Positions 1 through 7,567 of a DNA stretch of 64,000 nucleotides are shown one piece after another. The translations under genes and the position numbers were made by a program. Location of the stretch: NCBI RefSeq assembly GCF_030694575.1, contig NZ_JAUYUS010000058.1, positions 26,479 to 90,478 of the forward strand, in the 5' to 3' direction. The stretch is from Parvibaculum sp. GTDB taxonomy: Bacteria; Pseudomonadota; Alphaproteobacteria; Parvibaculales; Parvibaculaceae. How positions within the stretch are numbered: position 1 is the first letter of the stretch; every line of letters begins with the position of its first letter. The notes beneath the pieces were generated by a model. The model was not told where the DNA came from, did not search any database, and was given only the letters and a program-made list of their open reading frames with translations.

Positions 1-1
1 C

Positions 2-163
2 GGCCGCAGCAAGACCGCGTTGCTGCGCGAAATCGTCAGACGGGGGATCGAAGACAGTGAAGACTATTGGCTGGCTGCCGACGTGCTGGCGCGTGTCCGC
101 GCCGGGCAGGAGAAGACGCATTCTGCAGCCGCCGTGCGGAGAGTGCTTCCTCTGACTGACTAA
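2..163 (+). CDS. RelB/DinJ-type ribbon-helix-helix antitoxin, 5' end missing
   Basis: The frame is open from the window edge to a TAA and gives the last 53 residues of a small protein. The visible start, GRSKTALLREIV, followed by IEDSEDYWLA and an acidic or hydrophobic tail, is the pattern of the second helix and C-terminus of RHH antitoxins of the RelB/DinJ group, which dimerise on their operator and neutralise a RelE-type RNase. Such antitoxins are normally followed at once by the toxin gene. Here only 39 bp separate the stop from the end of a gene on the other strand, so no downstream toxin exists in the window. Family call is by pattern only; the N-terminal beta strand lies outside. Confidence 0.6.
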   Translation, partial: GRSKTALLREIVRRGIEDSEDYWLAADVLARVRAGQEKTHSAAAVRRVLPLTD

Positions 164-202
164 GCGCCAGCCTCGCAAACGAGAGTTGCTAGGGGTTCCT
201 GT

Positions 203-1015
203 TTATTTCTCCATGCTCCTCTGTGCCCATCGCGTCATTAACGACGCCAGGACGGGCAGCGAGCATCCGTAGACTGTACGGGAATTGCGGTTCCATGAAC
301 TTTGCAATGCGACGATCCAGTACCGGCATTCGCCATCCGGTTCAAATCTGAATCCGAAAATTGGACCACCACTCATTCCCTCTATGTTGTGCGGCAAGTC
401 GGTCTCGATCTGCCCAACGAACCGAGGATAGCGAGTAGGGGGATGCTCAATCGGCAGCGCGTCGACCCTTCTCACACCAAGCATTGTGGGAGAAACGGTG
501 CCTGCGCCAGACGATGAGACGCGGTCCGATGCGAGCTCCGTTGGAAAGCCGAGCATCTCATATTTGTTGAACGACACATCGCATTGGTGCGCCCAATTTG
601 CTTCCTGAAGCGCGACCACTCCGTTCTTCGCGAGCAACCGGGCGTGGTGAAGCTCAATTCGGACAACGCCGAAGTCAAGGCCTTGGTCCTCGTCGTCGAT
701 GTAGAAGAACCGGGCATCCCTCAGGTTGAACGGAATCGGGATGTCGCTAACTCGCTTATCGCCGAAAGTGTCTGCCCAAGCCGTACTCACTATCTCGACG
801 CTGCTGGAAGCGCGCAATTCATCGAGCTTTTTCAGGACATGACCCGCCGTCAAGAAACACAACATATCGTCAACTACGATGAGCGTTCCGGAACATGTCG
901 CAAATCGTGGTGGCTGAACGGAATCTTCGTGTGTCTTGTGGCGGAATGTAATGCACAATCCCACAAGATGTCGGCAGAAGAATTCAACTACGTTTGGTTT
1001 TTCTTCGGTCGTCAT
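203..1015 (-). CDS. Trypsin-like serine protease, cytoplasmic, stand-alone
   Basis: 270 aa. A complete chymotrypsin-fold triad is visible: His59 in FLTAGHV, Asp114 in GLDFGVVRI and Ser215 in GMSGGPIF. The order H-D-S and the spacing fit the S1/trypsin_2 clan. There is no signal peptide, membrane helix, PDZ domain or other partner domain, so it is not a DegP-like periplasmic protease and probably acts in the cytoplasm. Substrate is unknown. It has several Cys residues, unusual for exported relatives. It stands alone between an orphan antitoxin and the sulfide regulon, which hints at an accessory locus. Catalytic competence is inferred from the triad only. Confidence 0.75.
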   Translation of the reverse strand: MTTEEKPNVVEFFCRHLVGLCITFRHKTHEDSVQPPRFATCSGTLIVVDDMLCFLTAGHVLKKLDELRASSSVEIVSTAWADTFGDKRVSDIPIPFNLRDARFFYIDDEDQGLDFGVVRIELHHARLLAKNGVVALQEANWAHQCDVSFNKYEMLGFPTELASDRVSSSGAGTVSPTMLGVRRVDALPIEHPPTRYPRFVGQIETDLPHNIEGMSGGPIFGFRFEPDGECRYWIVALQSSWNRNSRTVYGCSLPVLASLMTRWAQRSMEK

Positions 1016-1162
1016 CGGCCCGGCATTTCAACTTCATGGTAGAATCACAACAGTCTAACATGCGCTATACAGGGCGTCCTTGTTCAGCCGGGCTACCGTT
1101 AAAGCCCTTTGATACGTGACTGGTTCGATCTGCGTGCCTTCCTACCCCGCGTAGGAGAGCCC

Positions 1163-2053
1163 CTAAAGGCTCTCCTCCACATTCGCCGGCACGTTCAACG
1201 GTATCTTCAGATAGCGCTTGCCGTTGTCCTCCGCCGGCGGAACGTGTCCGGCGCGGATGTTGACCTGGATCGAGGGCAGAAGCAGCACGGGCGCCGCCAG
1301 TGTCGCGTCGCGCTTCTCGCGCATGGCGACGAAGCTGTCCTCGTCCACGCCGTCATGGACATGGACGTTGCGGGCGCGTTCCTCCGCCACCGTCGTTTCC
1401 CACACATAGTGGTCGCGGGTTTCCGGCTTGTAGTCGTGGCACATGAAGAGCCGCGTCTCGGGCGGCAGCGCCAGCAGTTTCCGGATCGAGCGGTAGAGCG
1501 TGCGCGCGTCGCCGCCAGGGAAGTCGGCCCGCGCCGTGCCGTAATCCGGCATGAAGAGCGTGTCACCGACGAACACCGCATCGCCGATCCTGTAGCTCAC
1601 GCAGGCGGGCGTGTGGCCGGGCGTCCCGATCACTTCCACCGTCAGCCCGCCGATGGCGAGGCTCTCGCCTTCCTTGAACAGGCGGTCGAATTCGCGGCCG
1701 TCGGTCGGGCCCTTCTGGTTGAAGACCGGCGTGAAGATTTTCTGCACATCGTTGATATGCGCGCCGATGCCGATTTTCGCACCCGTCTTCGCCTTCAGAT
1801 ATTGCGCGGCGGACAGGTGGTCGGCATGGGCATGGGTTTCGAGGATCCATTCGATTCGCGCCTTCGCCTTTTCGGCGGCGTTGAGCAGCCTGTCGGCGCT
1901 CGCCGTCGAGACCTTGCCCGACTTCGGATCGTAGTCGAGCACGGGGTCGACAAAGGCGGCGGCGCGGCTTTCGGGATCGACCACCAGATAGCTCACCGTA
2001 TTGGTGGCCTCGTCGAAAAAGCCCTGAATTTCCGGCTTTTTTGCGTTGCTCAT
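1163..2053 (-). CDS. blh: MBL-fold persulfide dioxygenase (ETHE1/Blh-like)
   Basis: 296 aa from an ATG preceded by AAGGAGA; an upstream in-frame start would add 13 Arg-rich residues and lacks this site. The metallo-beta-lactamase motif THAHADHL (His74, His76, Asp78, His79), then GTPGH, FVGDTLF and MCHDY supply the metal ligands. ETHE1-type enzymes use one Fe(II) to oxidise glutathione persulfide to sulfite. The gene diverges from a BigR-like repressor followed by rhodanese and TauE/SafE genes, the arrangement of the BigR operon of Xylella and Agrobacterium, where the homologue is called Blh. Expression is probably derepressed by sulfide or persulfide through the operators at 2120-2150. Confidence 0.88.
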   Translation of the reverse strand: MSNAKKPEIQGFFDEATNTVSYLVVDPESRAAAFVDPVLDYDPKSGKVSTASADRLLNAAEKAKARIEWILETHAHADHLSAAQYLKAKTGAKIGIGAHINDVQKIFTPVFNQKGPTDGREFDRLFKEGESLAIGGLTVEVIGTPGHTPACVSYRIGDAVFVGDTLFMPDYGTARADFPGGDARTLYRSIRKLLALPPETRLFMCHDYKPETRDHYVWETTVAEERARNVHVHDGVDEDSFVAMREKRDATLAAPVLLLPSIQVNIRAGHVPPAEDNGKRYLKIPLNVPANVEESL

Positions 2054-2108
2054 GGGGTATCTCCTTCTTCGTTTCCGGCCGGTTTTCAACATCGGGCCGG
2101 TCTGTCTC

Positions 2109-2150
2109 TTGACATATATATTAGCATTCCCTAATTTAGCAATACCTAAA
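2109..2150 (+). promoter_or_regulatory. Divergent promoter with two tandem BigR-type operators
   Basis: TTGACA (2109-2114) and TAATTT (2132-2137) are spaced by 17 bp and form a sigma70-like promoter for the rightward operon. Two palindromes overlie it: ATTAG-N6-CTAAT (2120-2135) and TTTAG-N6-CTAAA (2135-2150), with centres 15 bp apart. The AT-rich block contrasts with the GC-rich surroundings. Placement over the promoter and between blh and the repressor gene fits autorepression and control of both arms. Confidence 0.75.
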
Positions 2151-2175
2151 ACGAAGATCGGCCGGAGGCCGGGCG

Positions 2176-2487
2176 ATGCGAATGATGAAAAGCGATATTT
2201 CGAAGCTTGCCGAAAGCGCGGGCGAGGCGGCGCGGATGCTCCGCCTGCTTGCCAATGAAAAGCGCCTGCTGGTGCTCTGCGCGCTGGCGGTGAAGGGCGA
2301 GGCGAGTGTTACCGAGCTTGCCGCCGAAGCCGAGCTTGGCATGTCGGCGCTTTCGCAGCATCTGGCGAAGCTCCGCGCCGACGGTCTCGTGGCGACGCGG
2401 AAGGAGGCGCAGACGGTCTACTATCGGATCGCCGATCCCGATGCGGCGAAGATACTGAAGACGCTGAAAGACATTTATTGCGCGTGA
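2176..2487 (+). CDS. bigR: BigR/SqrR-type ArsR-family persulfide-sensing repressor
   Basis: 103 aa winged-helix ArsR protein, with GGAGG upstream of the ATG. The recognition helix lies near residues 55-70 (ALSQHLAKLRADGL), followed by the wing (VATRKEAQTVYYRI). Two Cys are present, Cys35 in LLVLCAL and Cys102 in IYCA at the C-terminus. Their 67-residue separation matches the thiol pair that forms a tetrasulfide bridge in SqrR and BigR. Metal-site residues of classical ArsR or SmtB proteins are not seen. It probably represses itself, the downstream rhodanese and exporter genes and the divergent blh gene until reactive sulfur species accumulate. Confidence 0.85.
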   Translation: MRMMKSDISKLAESAGEAARMLRLLANEKRLLVLCALAVKGEASVTELAAEAELGMSALSQHLAKLRADGLVATRKEAQTVYYRIADPDAAKILKTLKDIYCA

Positions 2488-2523
2488 GCGATTTGCGCTC
2501 CGCGCCCACAAGGAGAACGAAAG

Positions 2524-3045
2524 ATGAGCCTCAGGACCCTGACCCCCGAAGAAGCGAAGGCAATGGCCGCGCGCGGCGCCGTCATCGTCGACATTCGCGA
2601 GCCGGACGAGTTCGCCCGCGAGCATATTCCGGGCGCGGTGAACGAGCCGCTCTCGAAGCTTGGCGGCCATCGTGCCGCCTCGGGCGCCGACATCGTCGTC
2701 TATCACTGCAAGTCCGGCATGCGCACGAAAGCCAATGTGGCGAAGCTCGCGGCGCCGGAAACCTGCGAGGCCTATATCCTCGAAGGCGGGATCGATGCCT
2801 GGAAGGCGGCGAAGCTGCCCGTCGCGGCCGATGCCGCGCAGCCCATCGAGCTGATGCGCCAGGTGCAGATCGCGGCGGGCTCGCTCGTCGTGCTCGGCGT
2901 GGCGCTCGGCGCGGGCGTGCATCCGGGCTTCTACGCGCTTTCGGCTTTCGTCGGCGCGGGCCTCGTCTTTGCCGGCGTCTCCGGCTTTTGCGGCATGGCG
3001 CGTGTCCTCACCTTGATGCCGTGGAACCGCGCGCTCCGCGCCTGA
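2524..3045 (+). CDS. Membrane-anchored rhodanese (rhodanese + DUF2892)
   Basis: 173 aa. Residues 5-100 form a rhodanese domain with IVDIREPDEF and the catalytic loop HCKSGMRT (Cys62 takes the persulfide). Residues about 115-165 contain two hydrophobic helices with the DUF2892 pattern (GVHPGFYALSAFVG and a GFCGMARVL end). Rhodaneses move sulfane sulfur between thiosulfate, glutathione persulfide and acceptors. It lies 36 bp after the repressor gene and 16 bp before the exporter gene, so it belongs to the same operon. The membrane anchor may place persulfide chemistry next to sulfite export. Confidence 0.85.
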   Translation: MSLRTLTPEEAKAMAARGAVIVDIREPDEFAREHIPGAVNEPLSKLGGHRAASGADIVVYHCKSGMRTKANVAKLAAPETCEAYILEGGIDAWKAAKLPVAADAAQPIELMRQVQIAAGSLVVLGVALGAGVHPGFYALSAFVGAGLVFAGVSGFCGMARVLTLMPWNRALRA

Positions 3046-3061
3046 GTGTGAAACCCGCATC

Positions 3062-3856
3062 ATGGAGTTCGCCGCCGCCGATCTTCTGACGCTCGCCTCC
3101 GGCGCCCTGGTCGGGCTCACGCTCGGTCTTGTCGGCGCGGGCGGGTCGATCCTCGCCGTGCCGCTTCTCGTCTATGTCGTCGGCGTCGCCTCGCCGCATG
3201 TCGCCATCGGCACCGGCGCCATCGCGGTAGCGGCGAACGCGCTGGCCGGCGTCTTCCTCCATGCGCGGGCGAAGACGGTCAAATGGCCCTGCGCGCTCGT
3301 CTTCGCGGGCTCGGGCGTCGCCGGCGCCTTTCTCGGCGCGCGGCTCGGCAAGATGGTCGACGGCGATCTGCTGCTCGGCCTTTTCGGCCTCGTCATGATC
3401 GCGGTCGGCGTCTCGATGTTTCTCCGCAAGGGCGATGGCGGCAATGCCGATGTCCATCTCGACCGCGCATCGGCGCGCAAGCTGCTGCCGTCGCTCGTCG
3501 GCTACGGGCTCGCGGTCGGCCTTCTCTCCGGCTTCTTCGGCATCGGCGGCGGCTTCCTCATCGTGCCGGGGCTGATCGGCGCCACCAACATGCCGATCCT
3601 CTATGCCGTCGGCTCCTCGCTCGTCTCGGTTTCCGCCTTCGGCTTCGCCACCGCCTCCTCCTACGCGCTGGCCGGTCTCGTCGACTGGCACGCGGCGGCG
3701 TTTCTCCTCCTCGGCGGCCTCGCCGGCGCCGGCCTCGGCGCGGCGCTCGCCCGCCGCCTCGCCACCCGCAAGGCCCTCCTCACCCGCCTCTTCGCCATCC
3801 TCGTCATCGCGATCGGGTTCTATGTCGCGGGGCAGGGGGTGCTGATCTTCGTTTGA
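3062..3856 (+). CDS. TauE/SafE-family sulfite (organosulfonate) exporter
   Basis: 264 aa, almost wholly hydrophobic, with about eight membrane helices in two repeats. Each repeat begins with the family's glycine-rich signature: GLVGAGGSILAVPLL near residue 22 and GFFGIGGGFLIVPGL near residue 157. TauE/SafE proteins export sulfite or related anions. As last gene of the BigR-type operon it would remove the sulfite made by the divergent persulfide dioxygenase. The substrate is inferred from context; the family also carries other anions. Confidence 0.82.
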   Translation: MEFAAADLLTLASGALVGLTLGLVGAGGSILAVPLLVYVVGVASPHVAIGTGAIAVAANALAGVFLHARAKTVKWPCALVFAGSGVAGAFLGARLGKMVDGDLLLGLFGLVMIAVGVSMFLRKGDGGNADVHLDRASARKLLPSLVGYGLAVGLLSGFFGIGGGFLIVPGLIGATNMPILYAVGSSLVSVSAFGFATASSYALAGLVDWHAAAFLLLGGLAGAGLGAALARRLATRKALLTRLFAILVIAIGFYVAGQGVLIFV

Positions 3857-3966
3857 GGTGCGGCGGCATCGGACATGATTTGTAACGACGTCATAAAACT
3901 GTGCTTGGTGTGTCTGCCTTCCTGCCGCCAAACTGCCGCCGGTTTCGGAAAAAGGGAGGGATGCGG

Positions 3967-4668
3967 ATGAAAGCTTTTGGCCTCTTGTTGCTGCGTGTTG
4001 CCCTGTCCGGGCTTGTCGCGGTCTGGGCGGCGGCGCGCATCGCCGCGCCGGAGGGGGGCGTGCCCGCCCTCGATGTCTGGTTTCCTTCCGTCGCGCTCGA
4101 TCCGCTTTCGGTGCGGCTCGCCGGCGGGCTGGCGGCGTTTGTCGCATTTCTGGTTCTCACCGGCTTTTTCCGGCTTGCCGCCTATCCGCTCCTTCTTGCC
4201 GGTCTCGTTGCCGCCGCCGTCGCGGCATGGCCGTTTCCCTCCGCGCCGATCGATCTCGTCTCGGGCGGCGTCAGCTTCTTTCTTCTGCTCGCGGCGCTGG
4301 CCGTGGCCGCCTTGTTGCCGCTCGCCTTTTACGATGAGGACCGGTTGTCGCTGGACCGTCTCGCCGCGCGGCGTCCGATAGCCGCCGCCGCGGCCGTTGC
4401 GGCTTCCGTGCCCGACGAACCTGCTCCGTCTACAGAGGAAATGAGTCCCGCGGCTCATGTCGAGCCGGCAGCCGCCGTCGAAACGGTGGAGACGGTGGAA
4501 CCTGTCGAGGCGGAGGCGGCTCCCGCCTGTGAGGTGCCGGCGCCCGAACCGGTCGCGTCTGTCGAAGCGGCTCCGGAGGTTTCCGGCGAAGAGCCGGAGC
4601 AGGCCCCCGCGCATGAGGTGGCGGCGGCCGAACCGGAACCGTCCGAGACCGAAAAATCCGCCGCCTGA
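3967..4668 (+). CDS. Membrane protein with Ala/Pro/Glu-rich C-terminal tail, unknown function
   Basis: 233 aa from an ATG six bases after GGGAGGG; starts further upstream lie inside or before that site. The first ~125 residues hold about four hydrophobic helices; the last ~105 are a low-complexity acidic Ala/Pro/Glu/Val tail that is likely disordered and probably cytoplasmic. No family was recognised. The tail could be a protein-binding or spacer region. It is followed by a strong bidirectional hairpin and converges with ccr. Compositional bias makes homology calls unsafe. Confidence 0.6.
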   Translation: MKAFGLLLLRVALSGLVAVWAAARIAAPEGGVPALDVWFPSVALDPLSVRLAGGLAAFVAFLVLTGFFRLAAYPLLLAGLVAAAVAAWPFPSAPIDLVSGGVSFFLLLAALAVAALLPLAFYDEDRLSLDRLAARRPIAAAAAVAASVPDEPAPSTEEMSPAAHVEPAAAVETVETVEPVEAEAAPACEVPAPEPVASVEAAPEVSGEEPEQAPAHEVAAAEPEPSETEKSAA

Positions 4669-4780
4669 GGCAGCCGGAAAAACCGGGGATAAATTTTTTG
4701 CTCTCACCTCGGCGCGCGGGCGAAGCGGAAAGCGGGGATTACTTTTTCCGGGCCGGCCGGCGAGCCTCTGCACGACATGA

Positions 4781-4807
4781 AAAGGGCCGGGGATAACCCG
4801 GCCCTTT
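4781..4807. terminator. Bidirectional intrinsic terminator between convergent genes
   Basis: A perfect 11-bp GC-rich stem with a 5-nt loop GATAA (arms 4781-4791 and 4797-4807). The right arm ends in TTT and is followed by GCGTTCGTTTT; on the other strand the stem ends in TTTT. It lies between the 3' ends of the membrane protein gene and ccr. Confidence 0.8.
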
Positions 4808-4836
4808 GCGTTCGTTTTCCGTCCCGAAATTGTGTG

Positions 4837-4864
4837 TGACAAAACGATGACAGTTCGGTGACAG
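4837..4864 (-). promoter_or_regulatory. Pho-box-like triplet (PhoB half-sites at 11-bp period)
   Basis: Read on the minus strand the site is CTGTCACCGAA, CTGTCATCGTT, TTGTCA: three TGTCA half-sites exactly 11 bp apart with AT-leaning spacers, matching the PhoB box (CTGTCAT-N4-CTGTCA). It sits 16 bp beyond the ccr stop and points leftwards into the terminator at 4781-4807, with no minus-strand gene within reach. Function is therefore unclear. Confidence 0.55.
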
Positions 4865-4880
4865 ACGCCCGTTTTCGGGG

Positions 4881-6149
4881 CTATTTCGCCTGACTTGTCC
4901 CCGCTTCGACCGCGTCCTCGATGGTCCTGAGGCCCGGCCGCGCGGCCGATACCAGCACCGCCATATTGCCCGGCAGGTGCTCGTTCTTCCACATCTTGGT
5001 ATGCGCCAGCGGAATGTCCGCCCACGGAAGGACTTCCGACATGCACGGGTCGATGCGGCGTTCGATGACGAGCTGGTTCGCGGCGGATGCCTGTTGCAGA
5101 TGCGCGAAATGCGAACCCTGGATGCGCTTCTGGCGCATCCACACGAAGCGTGCGTCGAAGGTGAGGTTGAAACCCGACGTGCCGGCGCAGAACACCACCA
5201 TGCCGCCGCGCTTCGCCACCATGCAGGAAACCGGGAACGTCGCTTCGCCGGGATGTTCGAAGACGATGTCGGGGTCGATGCCCTTGCCGGTGATGTCCCA
5301 GATCGCCTTGCCGAATTTGCGCGCTTCCTTCATGAAGTCGTTGAACTCTTCCGAATTCACTTTCGGCAACTGCCCCCAGCAGTTGAAATTCTTTCTGTTG
5401 ATGACGCCCTTCGCACCCATCGACATGACGAAGTCGTGCTTGCTGTCGTCGGAGATAACGCCGATGGCATGGGCACCCGCCGTCGCGCAGAGCTGCACGG
5501 CGAAGGAGCCGAGGCCGCCGCTCGCGCCCCACACAAGCACGTTCTGTCCGGGCGAGAGAATATGCGGCCGGTGGCCGAACAGCATGCGGTATGCGGTCGC
5601 GAGAGTGAGTGTGTAGCAGGCACTCTCTTCCCAGGTGAGGTGCTTCGGGCGCGCCATGAGCTGCTGCGATTGCACGCGGCAGAACTGCGCGAAGGAGCCG
5701 TCCGGTGTCTCGTAGCCCCAGATGCGCTGCGTCGGCGAGAACATGGGGTCGCCGCCATTGCATTCCTCGTCGTCGCCGTCGTCCTGGTTGCAATGGATGA
5801 CGACCTCGTCGCCGACCTTCCACCGCTTCACCTTCGCGCCGACCGCATAGACGATGCCGGAGGCGTCCGATCCCGCGATGTGATAGGGCTGCTTGTGAAC
5901 GTCGAAGACGGAAATCGGCGTGCCGAGGCCGGCCCAGACGCCGTTGTAGTTGACGCCGGCCGCCATCACGAGGACGAGCACCTCGTTGCTGTCGATCTCC
6001 CAGGTCGGCACGACCTCGACCTGCATCGCCTGCTGCGGCGGTCCCTGCCGGTCCCTGCGGATCGCCCACGCATACATGTTTTTCGGCACGTGACCCACGG
6101 GCGGTATCTCGCCGACTTCGTAGAGGTCTTTTTTCTCCGTGTGCGTCAT
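4881..6149 (-). CDS. ccr: Crotonyl-CoA carboxylase/reductase
   Basis: 422 aa, full length for the family. It catalyses NADPH-dependent reductive carboxylation of crotonyl-CoA to (2S)-ethylmalonyl-CoA, the committed step of the ethylmalonyl-CoA pathway for acetyl-CoA assimilation. It is a medium-chain dehydrogenase/reductase: N-terminal GroES-like part with GVNYNGVWAGLGTP, then a Rossmann domain with VWGASGGLGSFA near residue 220. Family hallmarks are WAIRRDRQGPP and VFEHPGEATFP. Its pathway partner ecm lies 6 kb away on the other strand. It diverges from a diiron protein gene across a 195-bp region with inverted TGACGCTACG motifs. Confidence 0.95.
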   Translation of the reverse strand: MTHTEKKDLYEVGEIPPVGHVPKNMYAWAIRRDRQGPPQQAMQVEVVPTWEIDSNEVLVLVMAAGVNYNGVWAGLGTPISVFDVHKQPYHIAGSDASGIVYAVGAKVKRWKVGDEVVIHCNQDDGDDEECNGGDPMFSPTQRIWGYETPDGSFAQFCRVQSQQLMARPKHLTWEESACYTLTLATAYRMLFGHRPHILSPGQNVLVWGASGGLGSFAVQLCATAGAHAIGVISDDSKHDFVMSMGAKGVINRKNFNCWGQLPKVNSEEFNDFMKEARKFGKAIWDITGKGIDPDIVFEHPGEATFPVSCMVAKRGGMVVFCAGTSGFNLTFDARFVWMRQKRIQGSHFAHLQQASAANQLVIERRIDPCMSEVLPWADIPLAHTKMWKNEHLPGNMAVLVSAARPGLRTIEDAVEAGTSQAK

Positions 6150-6199
6150 ATTGCGCCTCGCTCGCTTCGGGTGCCGCTTTGGCGCGGATCATTGGCATT

Positions 6200-6292
6200 T
6201 GACGCTACGGATGCAAGAAACTTTTGCGCTGCAATATAGAAAGTTTGCGGGCGGAAACGCTGGAATCCCGCGGGTTATTTGACGTAGCGTCA
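6200..6292. promoter_or_regulatory. Inverted TGACGCTACG motifs in the ccr/diiron divergent region
   Basis: TGACG-TAG-CGTCA (6280-6292) is a 5-bp palindrome with 3-bp spacer. Its reverse complement begins TGACGCTACG, which recurs on the plus strand at 6200-6209. The two copies are inverted and about 80 bp apart, one near each divergent gene. This is a plausible operator pair for a dimeric regulator; no regulator gene is adjacent. Confidence 0.45.
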
Positions 6293-6344
6293 CTGGAATT
6301 GCGGAGTTATACTACGTACATTGCTCGGCAGGGAGGAGAACCCG

Positions 6345-7442
6345 ATGCAGAAGATCAAGGACACCTATGCGTTAGCGCTTGAGGACAGCCACTGGCCGGT
6401 GCCGCAGAATTTCGACGCGATGTTCAACTGGAACTACGATCCCGAACGCAACGCGATGATGGGGCTCTATCGCAAGGGCGTCGAGATGCAGTGGGATGCA
6501 AACACGCGTCTCGACTGGTCCCAGGAACTCGACGAAGACAATCCCGAACAGTTGCCCGACGAAATGCTGCCGATCAACGGCATGGCGCAATTCGAGAAGA
6601 TGTCGCGCAAGGAAAAGGCGAATGTGCGCAAGCATTTTCAGGCATGGCAGCTTTCGCAATTCATGCAGGGCGAACAGGGTGCCCTGATCTGCACCGCAAA
6701 GATCGTGACGCAGGTGCCGGACATGGATTCGAAATTCTATGCCTCGACGCAGGTGATCGACGAGGCGCGCCATGTCGAGAGCTACAAGCGCCTGCTCGAA
6801 AAATTCCAGCTCGCCTATCCGATGACGAAGCCGCTGCAGGATTTGATCGAGCAAACGCTGCTCGATTCGCGTTGGGATATGACCTATCTCGGCATGCAGG
6901 TGGTGATCGAGGGGCTGGCACTGGCGTCGTTCGCGCAGATCCGCGACAACGCGCAGAACCCGCTCGCCGCGGCGGTCAATGCCTATGTGATGCAGGATGA
7001 AAGCCGCCACGTCGCTTTCGGGCGTCTTGCGCTGCGCGACTACTATCCGCAGCTCACCGAAAAGGAACGCGACGAGCGAGAGGAATTCCTGCTCGAAGCG
7101 AGTTACCTCATGCGCGACCGGTTCGACGCGGTCGAAGTCTGGAAAAACCTCGGCCTCGATCCCGTCGCCTGTGGCGAACACATGTACAATTCGGGCTTCA
7201 TGACGAAGTTCCGGAGTTCGCTCTTCCAGCGCATCGTGCCGATCGTCAAGGATGTCGGCCTCTGGGGTCCGCGCATCCGCAAGGGTTACGGGGAGATGGG
7301 CGTTCTCGACTATGCCGATCAGGACGTCGACCGGATGCAGTCCGACGACGAGAGCATCGCGCTCGAATTCGATGCCCGCCGCCGCCACATTGAGAGCATG
7401 GCGGCACGTGCGAACGGCATGGCGGCAACGGCTGCCGAATAG
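6345..7442 (+). CDS. Ferritin-like diiron carboxylate protein, putative oxygenase
   Basis: 365 aa. The ATG follows GGGAGGAG by six bases; a TTG eight codons earlier lacks such a site. Helical protein with two ExxH-type iron motifs, DEARHVESYKR and DESRHVAFGR, plus Glu residues in GEQGAL and VIEGLAL on partner helices: the four-helix diiron pattern of ribonucleotide-reductase-like proteins and AurF-type N-oxygenases. It may hydroxylate, desaturate or deformylate a lipid-like substrate, but this cannot be told from sequence. It diverges from ccr and is followed by its own terminator, so it is probably monocistronic. Confidence 0.75.
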   Translation: MQKIKDTYALALEDSHWPVPQNFDAMFNWNYDPERNAMMGLYRKGVEMQWDANTRLDWSQELDEDNPEQLPDEMLPINGMAQFEKMSRKEKANVRKHFQAWQLSQFMQGEQGALICTAKIVTQVPDMDSKFYASTQVIDEARHVESYKRLLEKFQLAYPMTKPLQDLIEQTLLDSRWDMTYLGMQVVIEGLALASFAQIRDNAQNPLAAAVNAYVMQDESRHVAFGRLALRDYYPQLTEKERDEREEFLLEASYLMRDRFDAVEVWKNLGLDPVACGEHMYNSGFMTKFRSSLFQRIVPIVKDVGLWGPRIRKGYGEMGVLDYADQDVDRMQSDDESIALEFDARRRHIESMAARANGMAATAAE

Positions 7443-7463
7443 GCTGCCGCGCGACAATCGGGG

Positions 7464-7490
7464 AAACGCCGGGCAATGCCCGGCGTTTTC
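7464..7490 (+). terminator. Intrinsic terminator of the diiron protein gene
   Basis: Perfect 11-bp stem (7464-7474 with 7478-7488), loop AAT, followed by TTTTCTCTTT. It lies 21 bp after the stop codon. Confidence 0.85.
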
Positions 7491-7567
7491 TCTTTGGCCC
7501 ATACAATGGGCCTCATTCTCGCCATACGGGTCCGTCTCCATGGAAGGGTTCACCAGAGGAGGACGAG

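Noticed and set aside
1100..1150. Possible tRNA (GGTTCGATC-like T-loop sequence)
   Set aside because: No matching acceptor or anticodon stems could be drawn around it.
1151..1175. Intrinsic terminator at the end of the persulfide dioxygenase gene
   Set aside because: An 8-bp hairpin (GGAGAGCC/GGCTCTCC) overlaps the stop codon, but no T tract follows on the minus strand.
3820..6198. A 792-codon open frame on the minus strand spanning three genes
   Set aside because: It runs antisense to the TauE and membrane protein genes and out of frame through ccr, is rich in Arg/Gly/His and matches no family; typical of high-GC shadow frames.
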